Translations under genes and position numbers: made by a program
The notes under the pieces: generated by a model
Databases searched by the model: none
Told to the model about the DNA's origin: nothing
The model's input: only the letters and a program-made list of their open reading frames with translations
Source: Bacteroidales bacterium
Lineage (GTDB): Bacteria > Bacteroidota > Bacteroidia > Bacteroidales > VadinHA17
NCBI GenBank assembly: GCA_003518245.1
Contig: DOZA01000367.1
Coordinates: 6,985-18,820 of the forward strand
Reading direction: 5' to 3'
DNA length: 11,836 nucleotides
Shown: positions 1 to 7,359 of the stretch, piece by piece
Layout: each line of letters opens with the position of its first letter
Position numbering within the stretch: position 1 is the stretch's first letter

Positions 1-597
1 CAGCAGGTCACCAAAATCCATTGCACCCGACTTATAACACCTTGCTGCATATCTCAGGTAAATTTCCGATAACATTGGCAGTTTTGAAATACGGTCTCTC
101 TCAGTAATTGAGCTATTTGATGTATAAGCCCTGGCTGTTATAAGGTTGTTCTTTGCAGCTGATATCCTTGCTGCAACTGAGGAGGGTTTATAAACCTTAT
201 CGTCAAGCCCCATTTCTCTAATAATTGTTTTAACCAGACTCTTTGAGTCAGTAGCATCATAAATGGTATAGCCGGGAGGATATCCCAGTTTATCGGATTC
301 TGCCCTTAGTATCCTTGCAAACATGCTGTGAAATGTACCCATCCATAAATACCTGCTGTCATTATAGCCGGCAATGCCAAATATTCTTTCTTTCATTTCT
401 TCGGCAGCCTTATTTGTGAAAGTGAGGGCCAGGATTGAATGAGCGGGTACACCCTTTCTTAGCAGGTGTGCTATCCTGTAAGTAAGTACCCTTGTTTTAC
501 CGGATCCTGCACCGGCAATAACAAGTGATGGTCCTTCGGTATTGACAACCGCCACTTGCTGCGCTTCATTTAATTCACTCAGGTAATTATCTGTCAT
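1..597 (-). CDS. uvrD: UvrD/PcrA-type ATP-dependent DNA helicase, N-terminal part (cut by window edge)
   Basis: Superfamily 1A 3'-5' DNA helicase of the UvrD/PcrA/Rep family, which acts in nucleotide excision repair and in removing proteins from DNA. Only the first 199 codons lie in the window; the frame stays open to base 1. Visible motifs, in order: a Q-motif-like LNEAQQ (residues 9-14), Walker A AGAGSGKT (28-35), motif Ia TFTNKAAEEM (59-68), motif Ib GTFHS (87-91), and MDFGDLL at the cut end, which matches the conserved MDFxDLL of this family. Motifs II to VI, including the Walker B DExx box, would lie beyond the edge. The ATG at 597 is chosen because the protein begins about eight residues before the Q motif, as is usual. 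The gene is divergent from the secreted-protein gene to its right. It is identified as UvrD/PcrA rather than RecB or AddA from the short, insertion-free spacing of the N-terminal motifs. Confidence 0.93.
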   Translation of the reverse strand, partial: MTDNYLSELNEAQQVAVVNTEGPSLVIAGAGSGKTRVLTYRIAHLLRKGVPAHSILALTFTNKAAEEMKERIFGIAGYNDSRYLWMGTFHSMFARILRAESDKLGYPPGYTIYDATDSKSLVKTIIREMGLDDKVYKPSSVAARISAAKNNLITARAYTSNSSITERDRISKLPMLSEIYLRYAARCYKSGAMDFGDLL

Positions 598-624
598 AGG
601 GTTTATCCACATTTACAGTGAGCA

Positions 625-632
625 CAAAGTTA
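625..632 (-). promoter_or_regulatory. Candidate -7 promoter element for the helicase gene
   Basis: The minus strand reads TAACTTTG, an exact match to the Bacteroidota -7 consensus TAnnTTTG, 27 bases before the helicase ATG. No TTG at the usual -33 distance is visible, so support rests on one motif and its position. Confidence 0.4.
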
Positions 633-803
633 CTAAAAGAGATGAATAATAATTAAGGTATACCAATACAATAAGGATTAAGTTTTCAACATTCATTAGC
701 CTTTTCACAGCTTGCACAGCCCGGGCACATTTATTATAATTGCATACGTTTATACCAAATAATTTATATGTCCGTTATTTTTCTGACTAACCACTGAAAA
801 TTT

Positions 804-2036
804 GTGAAAATTAAGCTCCTGATACTATTCCTTGCCTGCGCCAGCCTTGCCGCTGCCCAGATTACAGCACCGGGTTCATCTGCCATAAGGTATACTGATT
901 ATACAGGCACATCAGAAAAGCACCCTGTTTTTATCTTTTGTTCAGTCAACGGATCAACTACAGGCAGCTTATCGGCAGACAGCCCTGAGGGCACGGGCCC
1001 GTGGGATTTTACCTGGACCATGTGGGATAACAGCACTGATGATTTTTCCATACCGGTAAAGACAGAAACAGCTGTTTTCTCTTCCTCTGCAGGTATGCTT
1101 GCCGAGGGAGGGTACAGGGTGGAAATCGATGACGGGGCATTATATGATACATCGTTTATTGCATGGGTGTTTATTGATAGTCCTCGCTCTTCAATAAGTT
1201 TACAACAAAGTAAATGTTACAATCTAACACTGAGGGGAAAAGCAATAATAGATACGTTTTATTATTATGATATTATCAACGATCAGAGAATAATACTCCC
1301 AAATGATGTTTTTGTATTATGGAGTTCAGACCCACCATCTCCAATTCCTAGTCCAAATACATCATCTTACTATATTGATGACTATATGCTCAAGAATATT
1401 TTTCCCCTTCCTTTAGATGATATTTGGTATAATTTGCATGTAACAGACAGCTTTGGCTGCTCCGCCGACTCATCCTTCTTTTACGAATCCATCCATGTAA
1501 AGGCGGAATTCGAGGTTGACCCCAACCAGGGAGAGGCGCCCCTTGAGGTAGCCATAACGGATAATTCGATAAGGGCCAATACTTATATATGGGAGTTCGG
1601 CGATGATTCTGTTTCATACCTGGCCGAGCCCTTTACTCATACCTACTATTATCCCGGCACTTATACCCTGCAACTCTTTATTGAAAGTGACCAGTTTTGC
1701 CGGGATTCAACCAGCCTTAAAGTCATTGTTGAACCCTCATCGCTGAATATCCCCAATGTATTTACCCCTGATGGTGATGGCAGTAATGAATTTTTCTACG
1801 TTGATAGTAAATCTCTGCGAAGTATCTTTGTTCAGATCTTCAGCAGGGGAGGTCAGAGAGTTTACGTTTTCGAAGGCGAGGGTGATTCCCTTAAGGACTG
1901 GCAGGGATGGGATGGTAAGATTGGAAGCAGCAAGGCTAGCCCGGGTGTTTACTATTATATCATCCGTGCCAGGGGATGGGATGATATTGTTTACGAAGGG
2001 AAAGAATACAGGGGATTCCTGTATCTGTTCAGGTAG
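804..2036 (+). CDS. Secreted PKD-domain protein with T9SS type B sorting domain (gliding-motility-associated C-terminal domain)
   Basis: Exported protein of 410 residues. Residues 1-19 form a signal peptide (Lys-rich start, hydrophobic run, small residues ending AAAQ). Residues 20-230 are a low-similarity region I cannot assign, with aromatic and Ser/Thr-rich beta-type sequence. Residues about 232-311 are a PKD domain, recognised by YIWEFGDDS (261-269) and the HTYYYPGTYTLQL segment (279-291). Residues about 314-410 are the type B C-terminal domain that directs secretion through the type IX system: NVFTPDGDGSNEFF (318-331), QGWDGK (367-372), SPGVYYYIIRARGWD (379-393) and the terminal YRGFLYLFR. 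The start is the GTG at 804: an in-frame TGA lies three codons upstream, and the signal peptide begins right at this codon. Known of the family: such proteins are released or attached outside the outer membrane. Substrate or partner is not visible. No Shine-Dalgarno sequence is seen. Confidence 0.88.
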   Translation: MKIKLLILFLACASLAAAQITAPGSSAIRYTDYTGTSEKHPVFIFCSVNGSTTGSLSADSPEGTGPWDFTWTMWDNSTDDFSIPVKTETAVFSSSAGMLAEGGYRVEIDDGALYDTSFIAWVFIDSPRSSISLQQSKCYNLTLRGKAIIDTFYYYDIINDQRIILPNDVFVLWSSDPPSPIPSPNTSSYYIDDYMLKNIFPLPLDDIWYNLHVTDSFGCSADSSFFYESIHVKAEFEVDPNQGEAPLEVAITDNSIRANTYIWEFGDDSVSYLAEPFTHTYYYPGTYTLQLFIESDQFCRDSTSLKVIVEPSSLNIPNVFTPDGDGSNEFFYVDSKSLRSIFVQIFSRGGQRVYVFEGEGDSLKDWQGWDGKIGSSKASPGVYYYIIRARGWDDIVYEGKEYRGFLYLFR

Positions 2037-2151
2037 TAGGCAGCCCTCCTGTGCACTCCGTGCTTAGGAAGAAAGTACAGAGGGTGGGGAAAAGGAATAC
2101 AGATTATCGAAACGAGCTATGAGATTTCGGGGTGAGATAGATGAATGTCGA

Positions 2152-2176
2152 TGGCGTTGATCAGAGATCAACACCA
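2152..2176. repeat. Imperfect inverted repeat / hairpin
   Basis: GTTGATC at 2156-2162 and GATCAAC at 2166-2172 are perfect inverted copies around a three-base loop. Beyond one mismatch (2155/2173) three more pairs extend the stem to 2152-2176. It lies between two plus-strand genes but has no following T-run, so it is not a typical intrinsic terminator. It may be an RNA hairpin or a protein site. I see no other gene or RNA in 2037-2286. Confidence 0.45.
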
Positions 2177-2258
2177 GCGACCTGGATTACAATACCGATT
2201 TAACAACTTAGCAATTCAACGATTAACAAAACCTCTAAGCCTCTAAACAATATTTCCT

Positions 2259-2266
2259 TAACTTTA
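2259..2266 (+). promoter_or_regulatory. Weak candidate -7 promoter element for the amidohydrolase gene
   Basis: TAACTTTA matches seven of eight positions of TAnnTTTG (counting the free ones) and lies 20 bases before the ATG at 2287. No clear -33 TTG is seen at the right distance. Chance occurrence is quite possible in this AT-rich spacer. Confidence 0.25.
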
Positions 2267-2286
2267 CCCTTCTAAACACCATTCAC

Positions 2287-3609
2287 ATGAAAAAAACATT
2301 TTTCCTGGCTGCATTTCTCCTTATCAGCATATCCGGCATTGCGCAGGATAAGCTGAAAGGTCAGATTGAATCAATAATTGAAAGAATTGAAGATGAGCAT
2401 TTTGAAACCTACAAATTTCTTCACTCCCACCCTGAGGTATCCCTCATGGAATATGAGACAGCCAAAAAGATGGCTTCTCATCTTGAGGATTTGGGTTTTA
2501 AGGTAACGCGCAATTTTAGCGGGAACAGTCTTGTAGGTGTTTTTGAAAATGGTAACGGACCGGTTATTATGTTGCGTACCGACATGGATGCTTTACCGAT
2601 AAAGGAACAAACAGATCTTCCCTATGCCAGTAGTGTTATTATGAAAGATGCATCAGGCAAACAAGTGCCGGCAATGCATGCCTGCGGTCATGATATGCAT
2701 ATGACCCTGTGGCTGGGCACACTGAACACCATGGTAACGCTTAAGAATGAATGGTCAGGTACCATTATAGCTATTGCACAACAGGCCGAAGAGGTAAGTG
2801 GCGGAGCCATAAAAATGATCGAAGACGGTTTGTTTCGTAAATTCCCGGTACCTGACTATGCCCTGGCCTATCACGTAAATCCTGAGTTGCCGGCAGGATC
2901 AATTGGCTATTACCCGGGCCCTATTTTCGGAGGTGTGAGCTCTGTGGATATTCATGTTTTTGGTTATGGAGGTCACGGTGCCATGCCACATACTACCATT
3001 GATCCCGTGGTACTGGCTTCACGCATTGTCCTTGCTATACAGACCCTTGTTTCAAGGGAGATTGAGCCCATTCAGCCCGCAGTGGTAACAGTGGGTTCAA
3101 TACATGGAGGAAGCAAGCATAATATCATTCCCGACAGGGTTGATATGCAGCTTACAGTTCGCTTCTTCTCAGATGAGGTATACAACCAGATCATTGATGG
3201 CCTGAAACGTATCACACGGGGTATCGCCCTCTCGGCAGGACTGACTGAAGAAAAATTCCCCGAGGTAATTCCACTGGAAGGGTTAACTCCTCCAGTGGCT
3301 AACAATCCGGATCTGGTGAATAAAGGAGTGGTCTCCATGGAGAAAATGCTGGGGTCAGACCTTATGTATGGGGTGAAACCGAGTACCGTGGGCGAGGATT
3401 TTGGTAAGTACGGACGGACTCCGGAAAAGATTCCCATAGCCCTTTTCTGGCTGGGTGGTGTTGAAAAGGATAAATACCTTGATCATATTGAAAACGGAAC
3501 ACCTTTACCGGGACTGCATAATGCAGCTTTTTATCCCGATTTTTATCCCACATTCAAGGGCGGGGTGGCTGCGATGGCCAGGACAATGATTGATCTGTTT
3601 AATGAATAG
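2287..3609 (+). CDS. Exported M20-family (M20D) amidohydrolase / N-acyl-amino-acid hydrolase
   Basis: Metal-dependent hydrolase of 440 residues in the M20D group (aminoacylase, hippurate hydrolase, IAA-amino acid hydrolase), which cleaves N-acyl or N-aroyl amide bonds. Residues 1-20 form a signal peptide ending GIAQ, so it should act in the periplasm or envelope. Conserved blocks: HSHPEVSLMEYET (46-58), RTDMDALPI (97-105), HACGHDMHM (131-139), AQQAEEVSGGA (164-174), YHVNPE (195-200), the lid-domain segment GYGGHGAMPH (226-235), VGSIHGG (269-275) and PGLHNAAFYPDF (408-419). The metal-ligand pattern of the family is complete: Cys133, His135, Glu169, His196 and His411, with Glu168 as the likely general base. 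Length is that of an intact family member. It is separated from the preceding secreted-protein gene by 250 bases, so joint transcription is uncertain. The natural substrate cannot be told from sequence; amino-acid conjugates or small peptides are plausible. Confidence 0.92.
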   Translation: MKKTFFLAAFLLISISGIAQDKLKGQIESIIERIEDEHFETYKFLHSHPEVSLMEYETAKKMASHLEDLGFKVTRNFSGNSLVGVFENGNGPVIMLRTDMDALPIKEQTDLPYASSVIMKDASGKQVPAMHACGHDMHMTLWLGTLNTMVTLKNEWSGTIIAIAQQAEEVSGGAIKMIEDGLFRKFPVPDYALAYHVNPELPAGSIGYYPGPIFGGVSSVDIHVFGYGGHGAMPHTTIDPVVLASRIVLAIQTLVSREIEPIQPAVVTVGSIHGGSKHNIIPDRVDMQLTVRFFSDEVYNQIIDGLKRITRGIALSAGLTEEKFPEVIPLEGLTPPVANNPDLVNKGVVSMEKMLGSDLMYGVKPSTVGEDFGKYGRTPEKIPIALFWLGGVEKDKYLDHIENGTPLPGLHNAAFYPDFYPTFKGGVAAMARTMIDLFNE

Positions 3610-3915
3610 GATTAATAATAATAGCTTTTCATAATTCAGTCCTCATTTGATTCTGATAATTCAAATATAAAACAAAGGTTAAGGCTTATCTCAGTCACGA
3701 GTTCCAGGAATTGCCTAAAGTTGTCTTTAGTTTGAAAAGTCATAGTTTTAAGTAATTAAGAAAGAATAAAAAGGGATTAAGGTTTTTATGGCTACAGAGA
3801 CAAAGATCACGTTAACATTTATAGTCCCCTCTTTTTTGCTGCTTGAATTTTGCTACGTTCTACGAGGCTATCAGATCTAGGTTTTAAGTATTGTAATCAA
3901 AGTACCACTTTCTTA
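3610..3915. other. Gene-poor spacer at the composition boundary
   Basis: About 300 bases between the convergent amidohydrolase and exporter genes. I see no tRNA, no intrinsic terminator and no convincing promoter. The only reading frame of note is a 35-codon minus-strand frame (3636-3743, starting MTFQTKDNF), which has no recognised relative and no support beyond being open. The spacer is also where the DNA changes from the moderately GC-rich left part to the AT-rich right part, so it may contain the edge of an acquired segment. No flanking repeat that would prove this was found. Confidence 0.5.
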
Positions 3916-4944
3916 TTAAAAACCTATTAAATAGCCTATCATTCCAAAAACCAGTGCATATACCATATTCATCAACTTCACAACAATGAATCCCCGTTTT
4001 GATTCTGCAAGCATAGGCAACATTCCATGTCCATCCTGTGATATTGAGCTTGCCAATAAAATGCTAAATGGTATGCTTCCTTGTGCAAAAAGCGTAACAA
4101 AAATCAAGTGTGGACCTGATTCCGGGATGATACCAATAAAAACAGCAACAAGCAATACAATAAACATATTAGAAGATATCCATGCCTGAACATCAATATA
4201 ACTCATTAAGAAATGCATGAATAAAATAGTCCCGAATACCCATAAGAAAATTCGTGGAAGGTGCATTTTTACAATATGTTCCCAGATGTGTTCCTTAATA
4301 AAATGATCTGGAACAGTTAATACGATAAAAAGGGAAAAAAGAAACGCAAGTAACACTGATATTTTCATCCAGATATCTAAATTTCCACCCAACAATCCGA
4401 TGGCAACACATGCTATAAGAGATAAAATAATAATTGCTACTGCAAGCCGGTTTAAGCGTGGATGAAATAAATTACCCCAAATTTTATCTTTTCCAAAATA
4501 CTTGCAATCGGGTTCGTCGTGTAAGGAAAGCTGATGAGAAGAAATTTTCTCTAATATTTTTTTGGGTTTGTAAAATTTGTCTGTAATATAACCCGCCAGT
4601 ATACCAACAACAAGAATAATTGCAGTTAATAACATAGCCTTCTTAGGAAACATAGCAAACATTACAAAAGCCTCATCTCCACTTGTAGCAATCATTGTGG
4701 TAACTAATGCTCCGAAAGACACCAATCTGTGCGAAAACATGGCAACCATTGTAAATGCTCCAAGGCAGCCAGGGATTGCCCCTAAAATACCGGCAATCAA
4801 ATATTGGCGCCATTTATTACCTGTAAAGCTTTTTTGCCACAGACCTCTAGATTGTACATTTATATATTCAATAACCACCATCATGACAAAAACAAAGCCG
4901 GTAATCATGATGGAATGTAAAAATATTTTATAAACTGCCACCAT
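3916..4944 (-). CDS. Putative manganese / heavy-metal exporter, ArsP_2 (DUF2899) type membrane protein
   Basis: Integral inner-membrane protein of 342 residues with about eight to ten hydrophobic segments, roughly at 8-28, 47-68, 72-98, 103-121, 165-186, 192-211, 230-250, 259-278, 288-303 and 320-341. It resembles the family annotated as putative manganese transporter or ten-helix heavy-metal exporter. The two halves contain related segments: GAIPGCLGAFTMVAMF with TSGDEAFVMFAMFP (55-70, 87-100), and GIIPESGPHLIFVTLF with ISQDGHGMLPMLAE (271-286, 301-314). This suggests an internal duplication with polar Gly/Pro/Asp/Glu motifs inside the membrane. A loop at 137-164 carries HDEPDCKYF and further His residues that could bind metal. 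The ATG at 4944 is the first start after a TAA 18 bases upstream; no clear ribosome site is seen. It is the last gene of the minus-strand array, about 300 bases from the aminotransferase, with a decayed gene between. The ion transported is inferred only from family annotation. Confidence 0.75.
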   Translation of the reverse strand: MVAVYKIFLHSIMITGFVFVMMVVIEYINVQSRGLWQKSFTGNKWRQYLIAGILGAIPGCLGAFTMVAMFSHRLVSFGALVTTMIATSGDEAFVMFAMFPKKAMLLTAIILVVGILAGYITDKFYKPKKILEKISSHQLSLHDEPDCKYFGKDKIWGNLFHPRLNRLAVAIIILSLIACVAIGLLGGNLDIWMKISVLLAFLFSLFIVLTVPDHFIKEHIWEHIVKMHLPRIFLWVFGTILFMHFLMSYIDVQAWISSNMFIVLLVAVFIGIIPESGPHLIFVTLFAQGSIPFSILLASSISQDGHGMLPMLAESKRGFIVVKLMNMVYALVFGMIGYLIGF

Positions 4945-5076
4945 AATTTTATAAATTTCGATTAAAACAAAATTCGCTGCCCATCATCATATTGTCTATT
5001 CATTATCAATACGTACAGTATATACAACTTATGTTTCATCCGGGCTATTAATGCTCTATCCTGCAATCCAACATTT
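4945..5076. promoter_or_regulatory. Upstream region of the exporter gene, no clear promoter or riboswitch
   Basis: This spacer precedes the exporter gene on the minus strand. I find no exact TAnnTTTG site and nothing I recognise as a yybP-ykoY manganese riboswitch. GTTTCATC at 5033-5040 is the inverted copy of GATGAAAC at 5090-5097, part of the palindrome described separately. The region may be partly derived from decayed coding sequence, since one frame (5096-4965) is open for 44 codons. Confidence 0.3.
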
Positions 5077-5097
5077 GTTTCTTCATAATGATGAAAC
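5077..5097. repeat. Near-perfect 21-base palindrome, candidate operator
   Basis: The plus strand reads GTTTCTTCAT, then a central A, then AATGATGAAAC offset by one base. Each half equals the reverse complement of the other except at the sixth base from each end and the centre. It lies about 135 bases upstream of the exporter start and overlaps the last codon of the methyltransferase remnant. A further half-site GTTTCATC occurs at 5033-5040. The loop would be too small for a stable hairpin, so a dimeric repressor site is the better reading. The regulator is unknown. Confidence 0.35.
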
Positions 5098-5279
5098 TAT
5101 TTATTTATTCCCAAAGGCAGGGCAAAAATTCCTCTTCCAATATCGATTTCAATAGCATCTTTTTTTATAAGAATAGCTTTTCTTAAGGCATTTAATTCCT
5201 ATAGATAAACATATTTCTTAATATCAAACAAGTTATTATACTTATCGGCATATTGATTAAAGGTTTCTGTTTTTGTCAT
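5097..5279 (-). pseudogene. Remnant of a class I SAM-dependent methyltransferase
   Basis: From the ATG at 5279 the minus strand reads 26 codons (MTKTETFNQYADKYNNLFD and onward) to an in-frame TAG at 5201-5199. The same frame then continues ELNALRKAILIKKDAIEI, DIGRGIFALPLGI to a second TAG at 5099-5097. The second stretch corresponds to motif I of class I methyltransferases, normally of the form AIEIGVGTGRFALPLGI, so the SAM-binding loop is recognisable but altered (D and R/G changes in the Gly-rich loop). A complete enzyme would have about 200 residues; everything after motif I is missing. The start lies 23 bases inside the end of the aminotransferase gene, the overlap expected of a translationally coupled operon member, which argues that it was once a working gene. 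It is judged non-functional because of the nonsense codon, the damaged motif and the truncation. Confidence 0.72.
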
Positions 5280-6249
5280 CGTTACATATTTTTTTTATTG
5301 TCGATAATAAAACATCATTTTCTTTGCGAAGGCCAATGGAAATTCTATAATAGCCTTCCATCCATTCATCAGACAAATTAAAAATATTAACTTCTTCATC
5401 ATTAAGCCTTTTACCAAAATCAAGGATCTTTGTCTTAATCAAAAGAAAATTGGCGTTTCCGGGAAAAACCTGAATTCCTGTTTTCAATAGTTCTTTTTCT
5501 ACTCTCTTTTTTTCACTCAGGATTTTATCCACATTTGAAGTCATATATTCAGGCTTTTTTAATGCTTCAATAGCTGCAAAAAGAGTGGGGTTAGAAAGAT
5601 ATGTCAGGAAATCTGGAAAATGATCTTTGAAACAATCTCCCATTATCAGGTAACCCAGTCTAAGTCCTGCCAATGAAAAAGCCTTATCCATGGTTCTCGT
5701 AATTGCCAGGTTGGGATATTTTTCAATCATACTAGCAAAAGTTTGTCCCGAAAATTCATAATATGCCTCATCTGCTAATAGTAATACATCTTTTTTCTGA
5801 AGAATTTTTTCAGCAAAACCTTTATCAATCATGAATTTACCTGTAGGATTATTCGGATTATCAATAATTATCAGTGTCGGTTCATTTAACTCTTTTAATA
5901 AAAGATTACTGTCTAATTTGAAATCAGGAGGGGAAATCTGAATTCTTGTTAATCTACTAGCCTGCTTTAAAGCATATTGTGTAACGGGGAAAAATGATGG
6001 GTTCACCATAATTATTTTCCTGTCTTTTGAAAAAATATTGATTATCTCCCGTATTAACAAGTCCGAACCATGACTTAAAACAATTCGTTCAGAAGATGTA
6101 TCATTGTAATTGCCTAAAAGTTTTTTTAACTCAATTAGAAATTTTGACTCAGAATATCTATTTACATTTTCCAATCCTTTTATTGCTGCCTTTTGAATGC
6201 TTCTGGCAGGTGAATAAGGATTCTCATTCATATGTAGCTTGATCATCAT
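5257..6249 (-). CDS. PLP-dependent aminotransferase, HisC/CobD-like (fold type I, class I/II)
   Basis: Cytosolic enzyme of 330 residues related to histidinol-phosphate aminotransferase and to threonine-phosphate decarboxylase. Conserved features, in order: HMNENPYSP (6-14, the HisC-type N-terminal motif), SHGSD (59-63), NPNNPTG (131-137), DEAYYEF (160-166, with the Asp that binds the pyridine nitrogen), TMDKAFSLAGLRLGY (186-200) with Lys189 as the likely Schiff-base lysine, and YYRISIG (300-306) with Arg302 as the carboxylate-binding arginine. It is slightly shorter than typical HisC proteins of about 350 residues but has all key residues. Its ATG overlaps the stop of the NAD-kinase-like gene (ATGA, four bases), indicating translational coupling, and the decayed methyltransferase starts inside its own 3' end. 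No other histidine genes or cobalamin genes are in the window, so a role in the pathway of the neighbouring radical SAM and kinase-like genes is more likely than histidine synthesis. The substrate is unknown. Confidence 0.85.
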   Translation of the reverse strand: MMIKLHMNENPYSPARSIQKAAIKGLENVNRYSESKFLIELKKLLGNYNDTSSERIVLSHGSDLLIREIINIFSKDRKIIMVNPSFFPVTQYALKQASRLTRIQISPPDFKLDSNLLLKELNEPTLIIIDNPNNPTGKFMIDKGFAEKILQKKDVLLLADEAYYEFSGQTFASMIEKYPNLAITRTMDKAFSLAGLRLGYLIMGDCFKDHFPDFLTYLSNPTLFAAIEALKKPEYMTSNVDKILSEKKRVEKELLKTGIQVFPGNANFLLIKTKILDFGKRLNDEEVNIFNLSDEWMEGYYRISIGLRKENDVLLSTIKKICNDDKNRNL

Positions 6250-7337
6250 TTCACTTCAATAATTGTTTCTGTTTTATATCCAGTAATTACTTTAGCATGT
6301 CCTATTAAATTGTTATCTGATTCGGCTTCTCCAGTATCAACTCTGAGACATTCCAGTCTGCTTACTTTATCTTCGGTTGCAACAATAATTACATTCTCTT
6401 TGCCGATTAATTTTAATACTTCCGGCGTAAATTGTTTACTTGCCCTGCCAAAAATAAAGCCATTCCCTCCAATAGGTGTGACAATGATTTTTATCTTAAG
6501 GTATTTTTTAATCAAACCAAGCAAGCCTTCTTCATTAAGGTCTGTTCCAACTAATTGGCCATTAACAACAGCATCAATACCCAATAAGGTTTTCTCTACT
6601 CCCATTTTACAAGCGATAGTTGCCAAAGTTGTTCCTGGTCCTAAAATATAAAGAGTATCTTTTTCAATATTTTCAAAAATATACTGTGCAATATCTTCTT
6701 TGATGATTGTTTCAGATTTATTTACATTGGAAGCTTCTTTTTTGCCTTGCAACAGATTTAATTTTTTCGGTACTTTCAGGTAACCATATAATTTTGCTCC
6801 CAGTTTTCCTTCTCTGAATGCTTCTTCATCAATATCAAGAACTTCCTTTTCAATAACCTCAGCATATTCATTATTGATAATTTCTGCTGCAGCATATGTT
6901 GAAAGCGCAAAAGCAGGGCTGAACATTTTGACTCCTGAAGGAATACCTACAACAGGAATTTTTAAACCGAGGGCATCATATACATCTCTTGCTGTACCAT
7001 CGCCACCAACAAAAATCAGAAGCTCAATGTTTTTTTCAACCATCTCGCGAATAATTCTTTTAGTATCATCCGCCTTTGTTTGTGTACCTATTTCGGATAC
7101 AACTTCATATTTAAAATCAAACTTCTTAATATAATCTTCACCCATTTTGCCTGGTGCAACGAAAAAGTACAGGTCTTTTCTATTAACCAAAGCAAGTGTG
7201 TCTTCTATTCTTTTAGGTGCAGTTGGTTTTGCACCTAATTCAATTGCTTCTTTATATATTCCGCCATCAGTGCCTTTTAATCCAACACTGCCTCCCATTC
7301 CAGCTATGGGGTTTACTATTAAGCCTATTTTCTTCAT
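6246..7337 (-). CDS. ATP-NAD kinase family protein (AcoX / COG3199 type)
   Basis: Protein of 363 residues with the diacylglycerol/NAD kinase fold. Seen: MKKIGLIVNPIAGMGG at the start, the nucleotide-binding GGDGTARD (111-118) that is diagnostic of the superfamily, IPSGVKMFSPAFA (132-144), GPGTT (233-237) and GGNGFIFGR (290-298). Its extra length and the N-terminal NPIAGMGG set it apart from the housekeeping NAD kinase and match the COG3199/AcoX group, whose substrate is not settled. The frame is open upstream to a start at 7412, but that would overlap the radical SAM gene by 53 bases and add 25 residues with no family character. The ATG at 7337 is therefore chosen, preceded by GGAAG and placed 22 bases after the radical SAM stop. 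It overlaps the aminotransferase start by four bases. No evidence shows whether it phosphorylates NAD or another nucleotide-like substrate. Confidence 0.85.
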   Translation of the reverse strand: MKKIGLIVNPIAGMGGSVGLKGTDGGIYKEAIELGAKPTAPKRIEDTLALVNRKDLYFFVAPGKMGEDYIKKFDFKYEVVSEIGTQTKADDTKRIIREMVEKNIELLIFVGGDGTARDVYDALGLKIPVVGIPSGVKMFSPAFALSTYAAAEIINNEYAEVIEKEVLDIDEEAFREGKLGAKLYGYLKVPKKLNLLQGKKEASNVNKSETIIKEDIAQYIFENIEKDTLYILGPGTTLATIACKMGVEKTLLGIDAVVNGQLVGTDLNEEGLLGLIKKYLKIKIIVTPIGGNGFIFGRASKQFTPEVLKLIGKENVIIVATEDKVSRLECLRVDTGEAESDNNLIGHAKVITGYKTETIIEVK

Positions 7338-7359
7338 TCTTCCAATTTCTAACGTAGAA

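Noticed and set aside
1756-2067. Plus-strand frame of 103 codons
   Set aside because: Out of frame with, and almost wholly inside, the strongly supported T9SS sorting domain; its translation has no protein character.
3072-3437. Minus-strand frame of 121 codons opposite the amidohydrolase
   Set aside because: Antisense shadow of conserved M20 coding sequence with no recognisable motif.
3645-3666. ATTTGA / TCAAAT inverted repeat after the amidohydrolase gene
   Set aside because: Only six AT-rich pairs around a ten-base loop and no T-run; too weak for a terminator.
3636-3743. 35-codon minus-strand frame starting MTFQTKDNF
   Set aside because: Open and protein-like to a degree, but short, with no recognised relative, clear promoter or ribosome site; not enough to call a gene.
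3899-3911. AAAGT / ACTTT hairpin just after the exporter stop
   Set aside because: Five pairs with no following T-run on the minus strand; not a credible terminator.
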